A stretch of 40,926 bases of DNA, from the NCBI RefSeq assembly GCF_003182195.1, contig NZ_QGTM01000025.1, positions 1-40,926 on the forward strand, written 5' to 3'. The notes beneath the pieces were generated by a model. That model was not told where the DNA came from. It ran no database searches and saw nothing but the letters and a program-made list of their open reading frames with translations. The translations under genes were made by a program, and so were the position numbers. The first letter of the stretch is position 1. Every line of letters starts with the position of its first letter. The DNA comes from Halomonas sp. A11-A. GTDB lineage: Bacteria > Pseudomonadota > Gammaproteobacteria > Pseudomonadales > Halomonadaceae. Positions 1-9,313 of this stretch are shown here, piece by piece.

Positions 1-90
1 GCTGATAGCCCCTCGCTTCCTGATCCGAAGGCATTGAGGACGACCATATTCGACAGAGGCAACCGACCCCTTGACAGGTCAATCCATACC
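1..90. other. Unrelated DNA joined to the broken permease gene
   Basis: The reading frame of the minus-strand ABC permease stays open here, but the translated sequence stops resembling an ABC-2 permease at about position 90 and becomes low-hydrophobicity sequence. On the minus strand the new segment begins near GGTATGGATTGACC. It looks like the end of an insertion sequence or a rearrangement junction, but no transposase is visible within the window, so the element is not identified. Confidence 0.4.
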
Positions 91-381
91 AGGAGATGGG
101 CGCCGAGAGGATTTCGTAGATCGATCCCGAGAAGCGCGGGAAGAAGATCCCGAAGGAGGCGTTGGAGACGCTCTGGGTCAGCAGCATCAGCATGATCAGC
201 CCGGGCACGATGAAGGCGCCGTAGCTCACGCCGTTGACCTCGCTGATCCGCGTGCCGATGGCCGCGCCGAACACCACGAAGTAGAGCGAGGTGGAGATCA
301 CCGGCGAGACGATGCTCTGCAGTACGGTGCGCAGGCTGCGCGCCATCTCGGCGAGATAGAGGGTCTTCACGGACTGCAGGT

Positions 382-385
<4 letters not shown>
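91..385 (-). pseudogene. ABC-2 type transporter permease, N-terminal fragment
   Basis: About 98 residues of an ABC-2 family membrane permease are visible, partner of the ATPase gene that precedes it. The start ATG at 385 overlaps the ATPase stop codon (ATGA). The fragment contains two hydrophobic segments (near residues 25-45 and 55-80) and the family-like stretch [15 protein letters not shown], after which homologous sequence would continue for a further 150 or so residues. Instead the sequence changes abruptly. The export function (drug or polysaccharide type) is therefore probably lost, unless the rest lies beyond an element outside the window. Recognition of the family is good; the disruption is inferred from the sudden loss of ABC-2 character. 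Confidence 0.6.
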
Positions 386-1323
<938 letters not shown>

Positions 1324-1396
1324 GCCTGGCTCCTGTGGCGGGTTCGATGATGCTCTCCATCCTAGCGCGACTCTCCGTATGATACAGGGCTTGTAC

Positions 1397-1431
1397 AAGA
1401 AAAAAGCCGCGCAGGGTGGCCCATGCGCGGC
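1397..1431 (-). terminator. Rho-independent terminator of ppiC
   Basis: On the minus strand an 8-bp GC stem (GCCGCGCA paired with TGCGCGGC, 1424-1431 and 1406-1413) is followed by TTTTTT at 1405-1400. It sits just downstream of the ppiC stop codon and between ppiC and the ABC ATPase gene on the same strand, so the two genes are probably separate transcription units. Confidence 0.85.
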
Positions 1432-1452
1432 GTCATCCAGCACGGCAGGCGA

Positions 1453-1731
1453 TCAGCTGCGGCTGGTGATCTCCAGCAGGTGGTAGCCGAACTGGGTCTT
1501 CACCGGGCCGTGCACCTTGTTCAGCTCGCCGGAGAAGACCACCTCGTCGAACTCGCGGACCATCTGGCCCGGGCCGAAGCTGCCGAGGTCGCCGCCCTGG
1601 CGGCTGGAGGGGCAGGTGGAGTTCTCGCGGGCCACCTCGGCGAAGTCGCGACCGCCCTCGATCTCGGCCTTGAGGGCCTCGCACTTCTCCTTGCTGTTCA
1701 CCAGAATATGACGCGCGGTTGCCTTGGCCAT
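1453..1731 (-). CDS. ppiC: Parvulin-type peptidyl-prolyl cis-trans isomerase C
   Basis: A 92-residue single-domain parvulin, the usual length of cytoplasmic PpiC, which catalyses cis-trans isomerisation of X-Pro bonds. The N-terminal ARHILV strand, the central QGGDLGSFGPGQMV loop and the C-terminal VKTQFGYHLLEI are characteristic of the family and form the fold around the catalytic His residues. There is no signal peptide. The start at 1731 has AGGAG about nine bases upstream, and the longer frame to 1785 adds only low-complexity Arg/Pro sequence. It has its own terminator downstream and appears monocistronic. Confidence 0.93.
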   Translation of the reverse strand: MAKATARHILVNSKEKCEALKAEIEGGRDFAEVARENSTCPSSRQGGDLGSFGPGQMVREFDEVVFSGELNKVHGPVKTQFGYHLLEITSRS

Positions 1732-1832
1732 GGAAGTCTCCTGAAGGTTGGCTCTCGGGGGCCAGCGGGGGCGCCGGCCGGTCACGGCGAGGATAGCATG
1801 ACCCTGCCCCGGGGGCAGGCCGCAACCCCGGC

Positions 1833-2156
1833 TCAGCCCCCCAGCCCGATGCTGAGTCGCAGGGCCTGCAGGCCATCCAGTTCCAGGCGGACCTCGTCCG
1901 AGAAGAGCGGATGGCCGAGCACGCGAACGTCGAGGGTGGCCTCGGCGCCGCGATAGCGGATGCCGACGGCGACCTGTGCCGCCTGGCTCACCGGCGCGAG
2001 CAGCCCGTAGTCGAGGCTCTGCACCTCGATGGCCGTCAGCCCGCGGGCCTCCAGCTGCTCCTCGATGGCCTGCCGGGCGGCATGGCCGTAATAGACATAA
2101 AGGCCGGCGTAGGCCAGGCCGGCGAGCATGGCGAGAGTGAAGACGAAGCGGCCCAT
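1833..2156 (-). CDS. Small membrane-anchored protein of unknown function
   Basis: A 107-residue protein with one N-terminal hydrophobic segment (residues 3-22), which is a membrane anchor or uncleaved signal, followed by a soluble region rich in Leu, Glu and Arg. I do not recognise a named family. The start at 2156 has AGGGAGG upstream; the longer frame up to 2258 lacks a comparable site. It is separated from ppiC by about 100 bases and is divergent from the ybgA-like gene. A role at the cell envelope is only an inference from the anchor. Confidence 0.7.
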   Translation of the reverse strand: MGRFVFTLAMLAGLAYAGLYVYYGHAARQAIEEQLEARGLTAIEVQSLDYGLLAPVSQAAQVAVGIRYRGAEATLDVRVLGHPLFSDEVRLELDGLQALRLSIGLGG

Positions 2157-2302
2157 GGCATCCTCCCTGTGGGCAACGATGGAATCCCGATTGCGCGTTA
2201 TATCACACCGCCGGGCACCATGCCGGGCGGCGGCCGTCGTGTCACAATCATGTCTCAATGGCGGGGCGTCACCCCCCGCAGCGATGATCGAGGGAGGCGA
2301 GC

Positions 2303-3271
2303 ATGAGCGAGGCGGTGTCGAACGGGGCGGGCATTCCGGTGGGGATCAGTGCCTGCCTGATGGGCGAGCAGGTGCGTTACAACGGCGGCCACAAGCGGTC
2401 GCGCTACTGCCTGGAGGTGCTCGGTGAGCGCTTCGCCTTCGAGCCCTTCTGTCCGGAGCTGGCGGCGGGGCTCGGCGTGCCCCGGGAGCCCATCCGCCTG
2501 GTGGGCGCGCCCGGCGAGGCGCCCCGGGTGGTGGGTACCGTGGACCCCAGCCTCGACGTCACCGACAGGCTGGCGGCGGTGAGCGATGAGTTCATCGCGC
2601 GCCATCGTCACCTGCGAGGCTTCATCCTGATGAAGGGCTCCCCGAGCTGCGGGCTCGAGCGGGTCAAGGTCTATGGCGCCAACGGCATGCCCAGTCACTC
2701 CGACGCCGGCGCCTTCGTGCGGGCGCTGAAACGCCACTTCCCGACGCTGCCGCTGGAGGAGGAGGCGCGCATGAACGACGCCGTGCTGCGCGAGAACTTC
2801 ATCACCCGGGTCTACGCCCTCGACGACTGGAAGCGCCACGTGGAGGCGCACCCCAGCTACCACCAGCTGCTGCAGTTCCACAGCCGCCAGAAATACCTGC
2901 TGATGGCCCATCACGTGGAGGCCTATCGCGAGCTCGGTCGCTACCTGGCCGAGGCCCACGCCCGCCCCCTGGCGGAGGCGATGGACCACTACCTGCAGCG
3001 CTTCATGGCGGCCCTGGCCCGCCCCGCCACCCGCAAGACCCACACCAACGCCCTGATGCACGTCTTCGGCTACCTCAAGGAGGCCCTGGACGGCGAGACA
3101 CGCCAGGACCTGCTCGCCGCCATCGAGGAGTATCGCCAGGGGCATGTGGCCCTGGCGGTGCCGATCCGCCTGCTGGCGCACTACCTGAAGCGCCACGGCT
3201 CGGAGTATATCCGCCGCCAGACCTACCTGGACCCGCACCCCTATGAGCTGGGGCTCCGCAATGCCATCTGA
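2303..3271 (+). CDS. YbgA-type DUF523/DUF1722 protein
   Basis: A 322-residue protein with an N-terminal DUF523 domain (about residues 10-155) and a C-terminal DUF1722 domain (about 185-305). DUF523 hallmarks are the ISACLMGEQVRYNGGHK start, FCPE, and KGSPSCG; these Cys residues suggest an Fe-S or thiol chemistry site. The DUF1722 part contains FHSRQKYLLMAHH. The architecture matches E. coli YbgA, often found next to photolyase genes; no photolyase is present here. Biochemical activity is not firmly established. The start has GAGGGAGG upstream. The following methyltransferase gene overlaps its end. Confidence 0.88.
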   Translation: MSEAVSNGAGIPVGISACLMGEQVRYNGGHKRSRYCLEVLGERFAFEPFCPELAAGLGVPREPIRLVGAPGEAPRVVGTVDPSLDVTDRLAAVSDEFIARHRHLRGFILMKGSPSCGLERVKVYGANGMPSHSDAGAFVRALKRHFPTLPLEEEARMNDAVLRENFITRVYALDDWKRHVEAHPSYHQLLQFHSRQKYLLMAHHVEAYRELGRYLAEAHARPLAEAMDHYLQRFMAALARPATRKTHTNALMHVFGYLKEALDGETRQDLLAAIEEYRQGHVALAVPIRLLAHYLKRHGSEYIRRQTYLDPHPYELGLRNAI

Positions 3272-4487
3272 CCCCTTGCCCATGACGCACCTCGAACGCT
3301 TCACCGGCCTGGCCGAACGGTTGGCCGAATGGCAGTCGCTGTGGCGCTGCCTGCCCTTCCAGCACCCGCGGCTGCCCTGGCAGGCGCGCTGGCCGGGGCT
3401 TGCCGAGGCGCTGCTGGCGCTCACTGACGCCGAGGTGGCGCGTCTGCAGGAGGACCCCTTCACGGACTCCCCCCTGGCCGCCTGGCTGCCCGTGGATGAG
3501 CTGGCTTGGCTGGTGGCCCTGCCGGCGATGGCGGAGCAGGGCGGGGTACTGGCCGAGGAACTGCCCGAGGCCTGGGGAGAACAGGTGGGGGGGCGCAAGT
3601 GGCGCCAGGTACAGGCCTTTCTGCCCCAGGTCGAGGTCGCCCAGGCCGAGTCGCTGGTGGAGTGGTGCGCCGGCAAGGGGCACCTGGCCCGGGCCCTGTC
3701 GCGGCATCATGGCATCGAGGTGACCGCCCTGGAGTGGCAGCCGGCGCTGTGCGAGGCGGGCCGCGCCCTGGCCCAGCGGCAGGGCGCTCGGGTGACGCTG
3801 CGGGAGCAGGACGTCATGGCCGAGAACGCCGCGGCGTGGCTGGACGACCGGACACGGGTGGCGGCGCTGCACGCCTGCGGCGACCTGCATCGTCGGCTGC
3901 TCACGCTCGCCGCGGCGGCGGGCAGTGCCGTGACCCTGGCGCCCTGCTGCTACCAGCGCACCGCGGACGACCGCTACCGGCCGCTTTCCACCAGGGGGCG
4001 CGCCCTCGCCGAGGCCCGGGGCCTGGTGCTCGAACGGGATGACCTGGCTCTGGCCGTGCAGGAGACGGTCACCGCCCCCCGTGGCGTGCAGCGCCACCGG
4101 GAGCGGGCCGGCGCCTGGCGCCTCGGCTTCGATCGGCTGCAGCGGGAGGTGCGAGGTGTCGATGCCTACCTGCCGGTGCCGAGCCTCGCCTACGGCCAGA
4201 TGCCCGAGACCTTCGAGGGCTTCTGCCACTGGGCGGCGCAGCAGAAGGGCATCGCGCTGCCCGCGGGGGTCGACTGGCGCGCCCACGAGGACGCCGGCTG
4301 GCGGCGCCAGCGGGAGGTCGCCCGCCTGGAACTCGCCCGCCACCTCTTCCGCCGCCCCCTGGAGGTGTGGCTGGCGCTGGATCGTGCGGCCTTCCTGGAG
4401 GAGGCCGGCTATGCGGTGGAGCTCGGCACCTTCTGTCCCCGGGAGCTCACCCCTCGCAACCTGGTGCTGCGCGGGCGCAAGCGTTGA
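3261..4487 (+). CDS. Class I SAM-dependent methyltransferase
   Basis: The protein of about 408 residues has a central Rossmann methyltransferase core. Motif I reads EWCAGKGHLARAL, followed by the acidic residue in VTALEWQPALC, then HACGDLHRRLL and LAPCCYQR. The flanking N- and C-terminal regions of about 110 and 150 residues are unassigned. CCYQR resembles the tRNA or small-molecule methyltransferases annotated as methyltransferase domain-containing proteins; the substrate is unknown. Starts at 3243, 3261 or 3282 are possible. I chose 3261, which overlaps the ybgA-like gene by 11 bases and suggests co-translation with it. Confidence 0.8.
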   Translation: MPSDPLPMTHLERFTGLAERLAEWQSLWRCLPFQHPRLPWQARWPGLAEALLALTDAEVARLQEDPFTDSPLAAWLPVDELAWLVALPAMAEQGGVLAEELPEAWGEQVGGRKWRQVQAFLPQVEVAQAESLVEWCAGKGHLARALSRHHGIEVTALEWQPALCEAGRALAQRQGARVTLREQDVMAENAAAWLDDRTRVAALHACGDLHRRLLTLAAAAGSAVTLAPCCYQRTADDRYRPLSTRGRALAEARGLVLERDDLALAVQETVTAPRGVQRHRERAGAWRLGFDRLQREVRGVDAYLPVPSLAYGQMPETFEGFCHWAAQQKGIALPAGVDWRAHEDAGWRRQREVARLELARHLFRRPLEVWLALDRAAFLEEAGYAVELGTFCPRELTPRNLVLRGRKR

Positions 4488-4575
4488 AACGCCGACCGCT
4501 GCGGCGCGGTTTCCTCGCTGCCCCGGCTCGGTCAAAGTGTAGCCCTGAGGCCTGGTCGGAAGCAGGGATGACATC

Positions 4576-7197
4576 ATGAGAGGCGTGGGACTCGGCATCA
4601 GCGCGCTGCTGTTGGCCGCGGCAGTGGGGGTGGCGCTGTGGCCAGCGGGGGACAGGCCCGGGCGGGAGCCGCCGCGCCTGGACGTCGAGCTCGACCGCGA
4701 GGCCTTGGCCGGGCGGCGCGGGGCACTGCTCGACGAGATCGTCTTCCTGCGCGAGACCGATATCGGCCGGGTCACCGGGCTGATCGAGTCGGGCAGTCAC
4801 CAGCTCTTCAGCCAGGGGATCTCGAGCCCCACGGTGGTCAACCGGCTGCGCGACTCCGTCCATGCCGATCATGACCTGGCCTTCGGCACCTCCAGCGAGC
4901 TGACCCTCAACCCCGCCGGGCCGGTCCTTGCCGACGGCAGCCTCAACCCCTTCGCCCTGCCCGAGATCCGCGAGGCGCTCAACTGGCTGATCGACCGTCG
5001 CCACGTGGCCGAGGAGCTCTATGGCGGCCTGGCCGTGCCGCGCACCCTGCCGCTCTCCACCGCCTTTCCCGACTACTCGCGGCTCGCCGAGGTGGCCCGG
5101 GCGCTGGAGCTCTACTATGCCCACGACCCCGAGCGGGCCCGCGCCGCCATCGATGCCGGCATGCGGGAGCTGGGCGCCGAGCGCGAGGGTGGGCGCTGGA
5201 CCTGGCGCGGCGAACGGGTGCGCCTGCGCCTGCTGATCCGCACCGAGGACGAGCGCCGCCGGGTGGGGGACTACCTCGCCAACCTGCTGCAGGAACTCGG
5301 CTTCGAGGTGGAACGGCGCTACCGCACCGCCGAGGAGGCCTCGCGGCTGTGGATCGCCACGGATCCCGCCGCCGGCCACTGGCACCTCTATACCGGCGCC
5401 TGGATCTCCATCGTGATCCAGCGCGACCAGGCCGACAACTTCAGCTTCTACTACACCCCCCGCGGGCGCGCCGAGCCGCTGTGGCAGGCCTACCGCCCTG
5501 CGCCCGAGTTCGATGCGCTCGCCGATCGGCTCTCCCGGCGCGACTATCGAAGCTGGGAGGAGCGCCAGGCGATGATGGCCGAGGCCCTGGCGCTGGCCCT
5601 GGCGGACTCCTCCCGGGTGTGGCTGGTGGACCAGCTCAACGCCTCGGCGCGGGCCGCCAACGTCGAGGTGGCCGCGGATCTGGCCGGCGGTGTCTCCGGC
5701 TCCGCGCTGTGGCCCTACACCCTGCGCTACACCGACCGCCTCGGCGGGCGCATGGTGGTGGGGCTACCGGGGCTGCTGGGCGAGCCCTGGAACCCGGTGG
5801 CCGGCAGCAACTGGGCCTTCGACCGCATGATCACCCGCGCCACCCAGGACCCCGTGGTGCTGCCCGACCCCTACACCGGGCTCTACCACCCCCAGCGCAT
5901 CGCCCGCGCCGAGGTGGCGGTGGAGCAGGGCGTGCCGGTGGAGCAGACCCTCGACTGGCTGACAGTGACCCGCGAAGCGCAGATCCCGGTGCCCGATGAC
6001 GCCTGGGTCGACTGGGATGTGCTCTACGGACGCTTCATCACCGCCGAGGAGGCCCACCCCGAGGGGCTCACCGCCCGCACCCGGGTGCGGGTCCACTACG
6101 ACGATGATCTGTTCGCACATCGCTGGCATGACGGCTCCTGGCTGACGCCCGCGGACTTCGTGCTGCCCTGGATTCTCGACTTCGAGCGCGCAAGCGAGAC
6201 GAGCCCGCTCTTCGACCCGGCCCACCTGGCCACCTTCGAGGCCTTCCGCCGTCACTTCCGCGGCTGGCGGATCCTCTCCACCGAGCCCCTGGTGATCGAG
6301 GTCTACAGCGACCAGATCTTCCCCGATGCCGAGAGCATCGTCGCCGCCCGGGCGCCGAGCCCGCTGCCCTGGCACGTGCTGATGCTGGGCATTCTCGGCG
6401 AGCGCCGCGGCGAGCTGGCCTTCTCCTCCAACAAGGCCGATCGCCACCGGGTCGACTGGCTGAGTCTGGTGGCCGGCCCCAGCCTGCCGGCACTGGCACG
6501 GTTGCTGGAGCAGGCCAGGGAGGCCAGCGAGCTGCCCCACGAGGTGGCCATGGGCGAGTGGATCGCGCCGGGCGAGCGCGAGCGGCGCCTGGAGGCCCTC
6601 GCGGCCTGGCACGGGGCCTTCGGCCACTTCTGGGTGGGCAGCGGACCCTATCGGCTGCACTCGGTGCATCCCGTGGAGGGCAGCGTGGTGCTGCGCCGCT
6701 TCGAGGGGTATCGCGACCCCGCCGACCGCTGGCTCGGCCTGAGCACGGCGCCCATTCCGGAGCTGGTGCTCGATGGTCCCCTGGTGGTGGAGGCGGTAGG
6801 CCCGAGGGCTCGCAATGGCCTGGCGGCCGGCGGCGCGGAGGGGCACGAGGCCGCCGAGTTTCGCCTCAGCCTGACCGTGGAGGGCGAGCCCTATCCCGAG
6901 GCCGACGTCCAGGAGGTGAGCTACCTGCTGTTCGACGGCCAGGGGGCGCTTGCCCATCGCGGCCAGGCCAGGCCAGGCCGCTGGGCGACGGCGAGTGGCG
7001 GGTGCTGCTGGACGCCGAGGCCCTGGCGGCCCTCGGCAGCGGCGCCAACAGCCTGGTCGAGACGGTGCGCGCCGACCCGGCCTTCTTCGACATGCCCGGC
7101 GAGGAGCGCAACGCCCTGGTGGCACGCCAGGTGGCCCTGGAGGTGGAGCGGCTGCGCCTCGACCAGCCCTTCGTGGTGCGCAGCCTCGACTACCTGA
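4576..7197 (+). CDS. Peptide-type ABC substrate-binding protein, C-terminus frameshifted
   Basis: First gene of a five-gene peptide/nickel-type importer operon. It starts with an export signal (hydrophobic residues 5-22) and continues as a very large SBP_bac_5-like extracytoplasmic protein; motifs include IREALNWLIDRRHVAEELYGG and GSGPYRL. At 6961-6979 the unit GGCCA occurs three times. Beyond this point the frame yields Arg/Trp/Pro-rich nonsense to the stop at 7197. Removing one 5-bp unit restores a sensible sequence (PLGDGEWRVLLDAEALAAL) that runs without a stop into the permease. The natural binding-protein C-terminus and stop codon thus appear to be missing. The product is probably non-functional or altered. 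The ligand cannot be predicted. Confidence 0.75.
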   Translation: MRGVGLGISALLLAAAVGVALWPAGDRPGREPPRLDVELDREALAGRRGALLDEIVFLRETDIGRVTGLIESGSHQLFSQGISSPTVVNRLRDSVHADHDLAFGTSSELTLNPAGPVLADGSLNPFALPEIREALNWLIDRRHVAEELYGGLAVPRTLPLSTAFPDYSRLAEVARALELYYAHDPERARAAIDAGMRELGAEREGGRWTWRGERVRLRLLIRTEDERRRVGDYLANLLQELGFEVERRYRTAEEASRLWIATDPAAGHWHLYTGAWISIVIQRDQADNFSFYYTPRGRAEPLWQAYRPAPEFDALADRLSRRDYRSWEERQAMMAEALALALADSSRVWLVDQLNASARAANVEVAADLAGGVSGSALWPYTLRYTDRLGGRMVVGLPGLLGEPWNPVAGSNWAFDRMITRATQDPVVLPDPYTGLYHPQRIARAEVAVEQGVPVEQTLDWLTVTREAQIPVPDDAWVDWDVLYGRFITAEEAHPEGLTARTRVRVHYDDDLFAHRWHDGSWLTPADFVLPWILDFERASETSPLFDPAHLATFEAFRRHFRGWRILSTEPLVIEVYSDQIFPDAESIVAARAPSPLPWHVLMLGILGERRGELAFSSNKADRHRVDWLSLVAGPSLPALARLLEQAREASELPHEVAMGEWIAPGERERRLEALAAWHGAFGHFWVGSGPYRLHSVHPVEGSVVLRRFEGYRDPADRWLGLSTAPIPELVLDGPLVVEAVGPRARNGLAAGGAEGHEAAEFRLSLTVEGEPYPEADVQEVSYLLFDGQGALAHRGQARPGRWATASGGCCWTPRPWRPSAAAPTAWSRRCAPTRPSSTCPARSATPWWHARWPWRWSGCASTSPSWCAASTT
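6961..6979 (+). repeat. GGCCA tandem repeat (3.8 copies) causing a frameshift
   Basis: Three complete GGCCA units followed by GGCC sit inside the binding-protein gene. Two units would keep the upstream frame joined to the downstream coding frame; three shift it. Slipped-strand gain of one unit is the simplest explanation. Confidence 0.85.
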
Positions 7198-7976
7198 AGC
7201 GGGCCATGAGCCTGGACCTGGGGCGCGCCGAGCAGATGCACAGCGATCGCGGCTCCCGGGAGGTGCGCGACATCATCACCGAGCGGCTGCCGGCGACCCT
7301 GCTGCTGTTCGGCACCGCCAACCTGCTGGTCTTCTTCACCGCGGTGTTCGCCGCCCTCTCGCTGTCTCGGCGCTACGGCAGCGCCCTGGACCGTACGGTG
7401 ATCGCGCTGGCGCCGAGCTCGGCGGCACCGGGCTGGTTCTACGGCATCTTCCTGATCCTGCTGCTGGCCTTCCTGTTCCCGTTGCTGCCCGCCGGGGGCA
7501 TGGTCACCGCGCCGCCGCCGGAGGGCCGGCTCGCGTACGCGGCGAGCCTTGCGCGCCACATGCTGCTGCCGGTGGCCGCCATGTTCCTCTCCTCGATCTT
7601 CGTCTCCATCTACTCCTGGCGCACCTTCTTCCTGATCCACTCCAGCGAGGACTACGTGGAGATGGCCCGCGCCAAGGGGCTCTCGTCGCGGCGCATCGAG
7701 CGTCGCTACATATTGCGCCCGGCGCTGTCGCCCATCATCACCAGCTTCATGCTGATGCTGATCGGCCTGTGGAGCGGGGCGATCATCCTCGAGCAGGTGT
7801 TCAACTGGCCCGGGCTCGGCTCGCTGCTGTTCCAGGCCATCGGCCACCGCGATACGCCGGTGATCATCGGCGGGGTGGTGATCTTCGCCTACCTGCTGGC
7901 GGCGACCGTGTTCCTGCTCGATATCCTCTATGCGCTGCTCGACCCGCGGGTGCGGGTAAAGGGAGGCCGCCGATGA
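7065..7976 (+). CDS. DppB-like ABC permease lacking its normal N-terminus
   Basis: Inner-membrane permease of the peptide-type importer. Five hydrophobic segments are visible, and the EAA loop reads EMARAKGLSSRRIERRYI, the contact for the ATPases. DppB-family proteins begin with a transmembrane helix followed by a GDPA-like motif. Here RADPAFFDMPGEE appears directly after binding-protein sequence in the same frame, with no upstream stop and no first helix. This suggests a deletion that fused the two genes. No Shine-Dalgarno or clear start is present; GTG 7065 and ATG 7092 are the nearest options. The last codon overlaps the next gene by four bases. Confidence 0.7.
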   Translation: MRADPAFFDMPGEERNALVARQVALEVERLRLDQPFVVRSLDYLKRAMSLDLGRAEQMHSDRGSREVRDIITERLPATLLLFGTANLLVFFTAVFAALSLSRRYGSALDRTVIALAPSSAAPGWFYGIFLILLLAFLFPLLPAGGMVTAPPPEGRLAYAASLARHMLLPVAAMFLSSIFVSIYSWRTFFLIHSSEDYVEMARAKGLSSRRIERRYILRPALSPIITSFMLMLIGLWSGAIILEQVFNWPGLGSLLFQAIGHRDTPVIIGGVVIFAYLLAATVFLLDILYALLDPRVRVKGGRR

Positions 7977-9313
7977 GTGCCGCGACAGAGCGCAGGGGCT
8001 GGCGGGAGCTGGCCCGCTACCCCTCGGCGCTGCTGGGCGTCCTGATCATTCTGCTGCTCGGCGCCGTGGCCCTCGCCACGCCGCTGGTGATTCCCTACGG
8101 CGAGGCCCTGGAGCGCTGGCGGGGCAGCGAGATGTGGCAGCGTCACCCGGTCAACGCCTCGCCGGCCTGGGTCGACCGCCTGCGCGGCGGCAACGCTGCC
8201 CGCACCCTGACGGTGGCCAGCCATGCCGCCGAGGTCGAGGAGGTGCCCTTTCCGGGCGGGCGGCGGCTGCAGATCCCGCTGGAATTCGACTACGCCTACG
8301 GGGGCTTTCCCAGCGAGATCAATCTCTTCCTCGCCGCAGAGGGGCACGCTCGCGCGCCCTTCGTGCGGCTCACCTGGGAGGCCCCGGACGGCCGCGAGGT
8401 GGCCCTGGGCGGCTATCGGGTCGGCCGCCAGGAGCGCGTCTCGATCTCCCAGGACCGCGGCCTCGAGCGGCGGCTGGGTGGCCTGGCGCCCCATATCGGC
8501 CTGCTGAGCGCCCCCCTGGTGGAGGGGGAGCCCGAGGTGCTGAAGGGCAGCTATCGGCTGCTGCTCGATGCGGTGGTGTTCGACGAGCAGGCCGGGCTCG
8601 AGGCCGAGTTGGTGCTCTACGGCCGGGTCCACGGCATCGCCGGCACCGACCACCAGCGCCGCGACCTCAGCCTGGCGCTGCTGTGGGGCACCCCGGTGGC
8701 GCTTGCCTTCGGGCTGATCGCCGCGGTGGGCACCACCCTGACCACCCTGGTGATCGCCGCCGTGGGGGTCTGGTACCGCGGCTGGGTGGACGCGGTGATC
8801 CAGCGCCTCACCGAGGTCAACATGATCCTGCCGGTGCTGCCGATCCTGGTGATGGTGGGCACCCTCTACTCCACCAGCATCTGGCTGATGCTCGGGGTGG
8901 TGGTGCTGCTCGGCATCTTCAGCGCCGGCATCAAGACCTACCGCGCCATGCTGCTGCCAATCCGCGAGGCGCCCTACATCGAGGCCGCACTCGCCTACGG
9001 GGCCTCGGACCTGCGCATCGTCATGCGCTACATGCTGCCGCGCATCCTGCCGGTGCTGATCCCCACCTTCGTGACCCTGATCCCCACCTTCGTCTTCCTG
9101 GAGGCGTCGCTGGCGGTGCTGGGGCTGGGCGACCCCGAGCTGCCCACCTGGGGCAAGGTGCTCAACGACGCCCAGTCCCAGAGCGCGCTCTACAACGGCT
9201 ACGTCTACTGGGTGGTGGCCCCGGCGATCCTGCTGATGCTCACCGGCCTCGGCTTCGCCATGCTCGGCTTCGCCCTGGACCGGGTCTTCAATCCACGACT
9301 GAGGAGCCTGTGA
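7973..9313 (+). CDS. DppC-like ABC permease with a large periplasmic insert
   Basis: Second permease of the importer, 446 residues, against about 300 for typical DppC/OppC. A first transmembrane helix (about 15-40) is followed by roughly 180 residues of soluble, beta-rich sequence before the remaining helices, which begin near residue 230. The EAA loop EAALAYGASDLRIVMRYMLP is near 340-360, close to the family consensus. The start overlaps the previous stop (ATGA) and has GGGAGG upstream. The insert probably lies outside the membrane and may contact the unusually large binding protein; this is inference. Confidence 0.85.
   Translation: MSAATERRGWRELARYPSALLGVLIILLLGAVALATPLVIPYGEALERWRGSEMWQRHPVNASPAWVDRLRGGNAARTLTVASHAAEVEEVPFPGGRRLQIPLEFDYAYGGFPSEINLFLAAEGHARAPFVRLTWEAPDGREVALGGYRVGRQERVSISQDRGLERRLGGLAPHIGLLSAPLVEGEPEVLKGSYRLLLDAVVFDEQAGLEAELVLYGRVHGIAGTDHQRRDLSLALLWGTPVALAFGLIAAVGTTLTTLVIAAVGVWYRGWVDAVIQRLTEVNMILPVLPILVMVGTLYSTSIWLMLGVVVLLGIFSAGIKTYRAMLLPIREAPYIEAALAYGASDLRIVMRYMLPRILPVLIPTFVTLIPTFVFLEASLAVLGLGDPELPTWGKVLNDAQSQSALYNGYVYWVVAPAILLMLTGLGFAMLGFALDRVFNPRLRSL

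Noticed and set aside
2255..4775. Very long minus-strand open frames opposite ybgA-like and methyltransferase genes
   Set aside because: They mirror high GC third positions of the plus-strand genes and encode His/Gly/Ala-rich low-complexity sequence.
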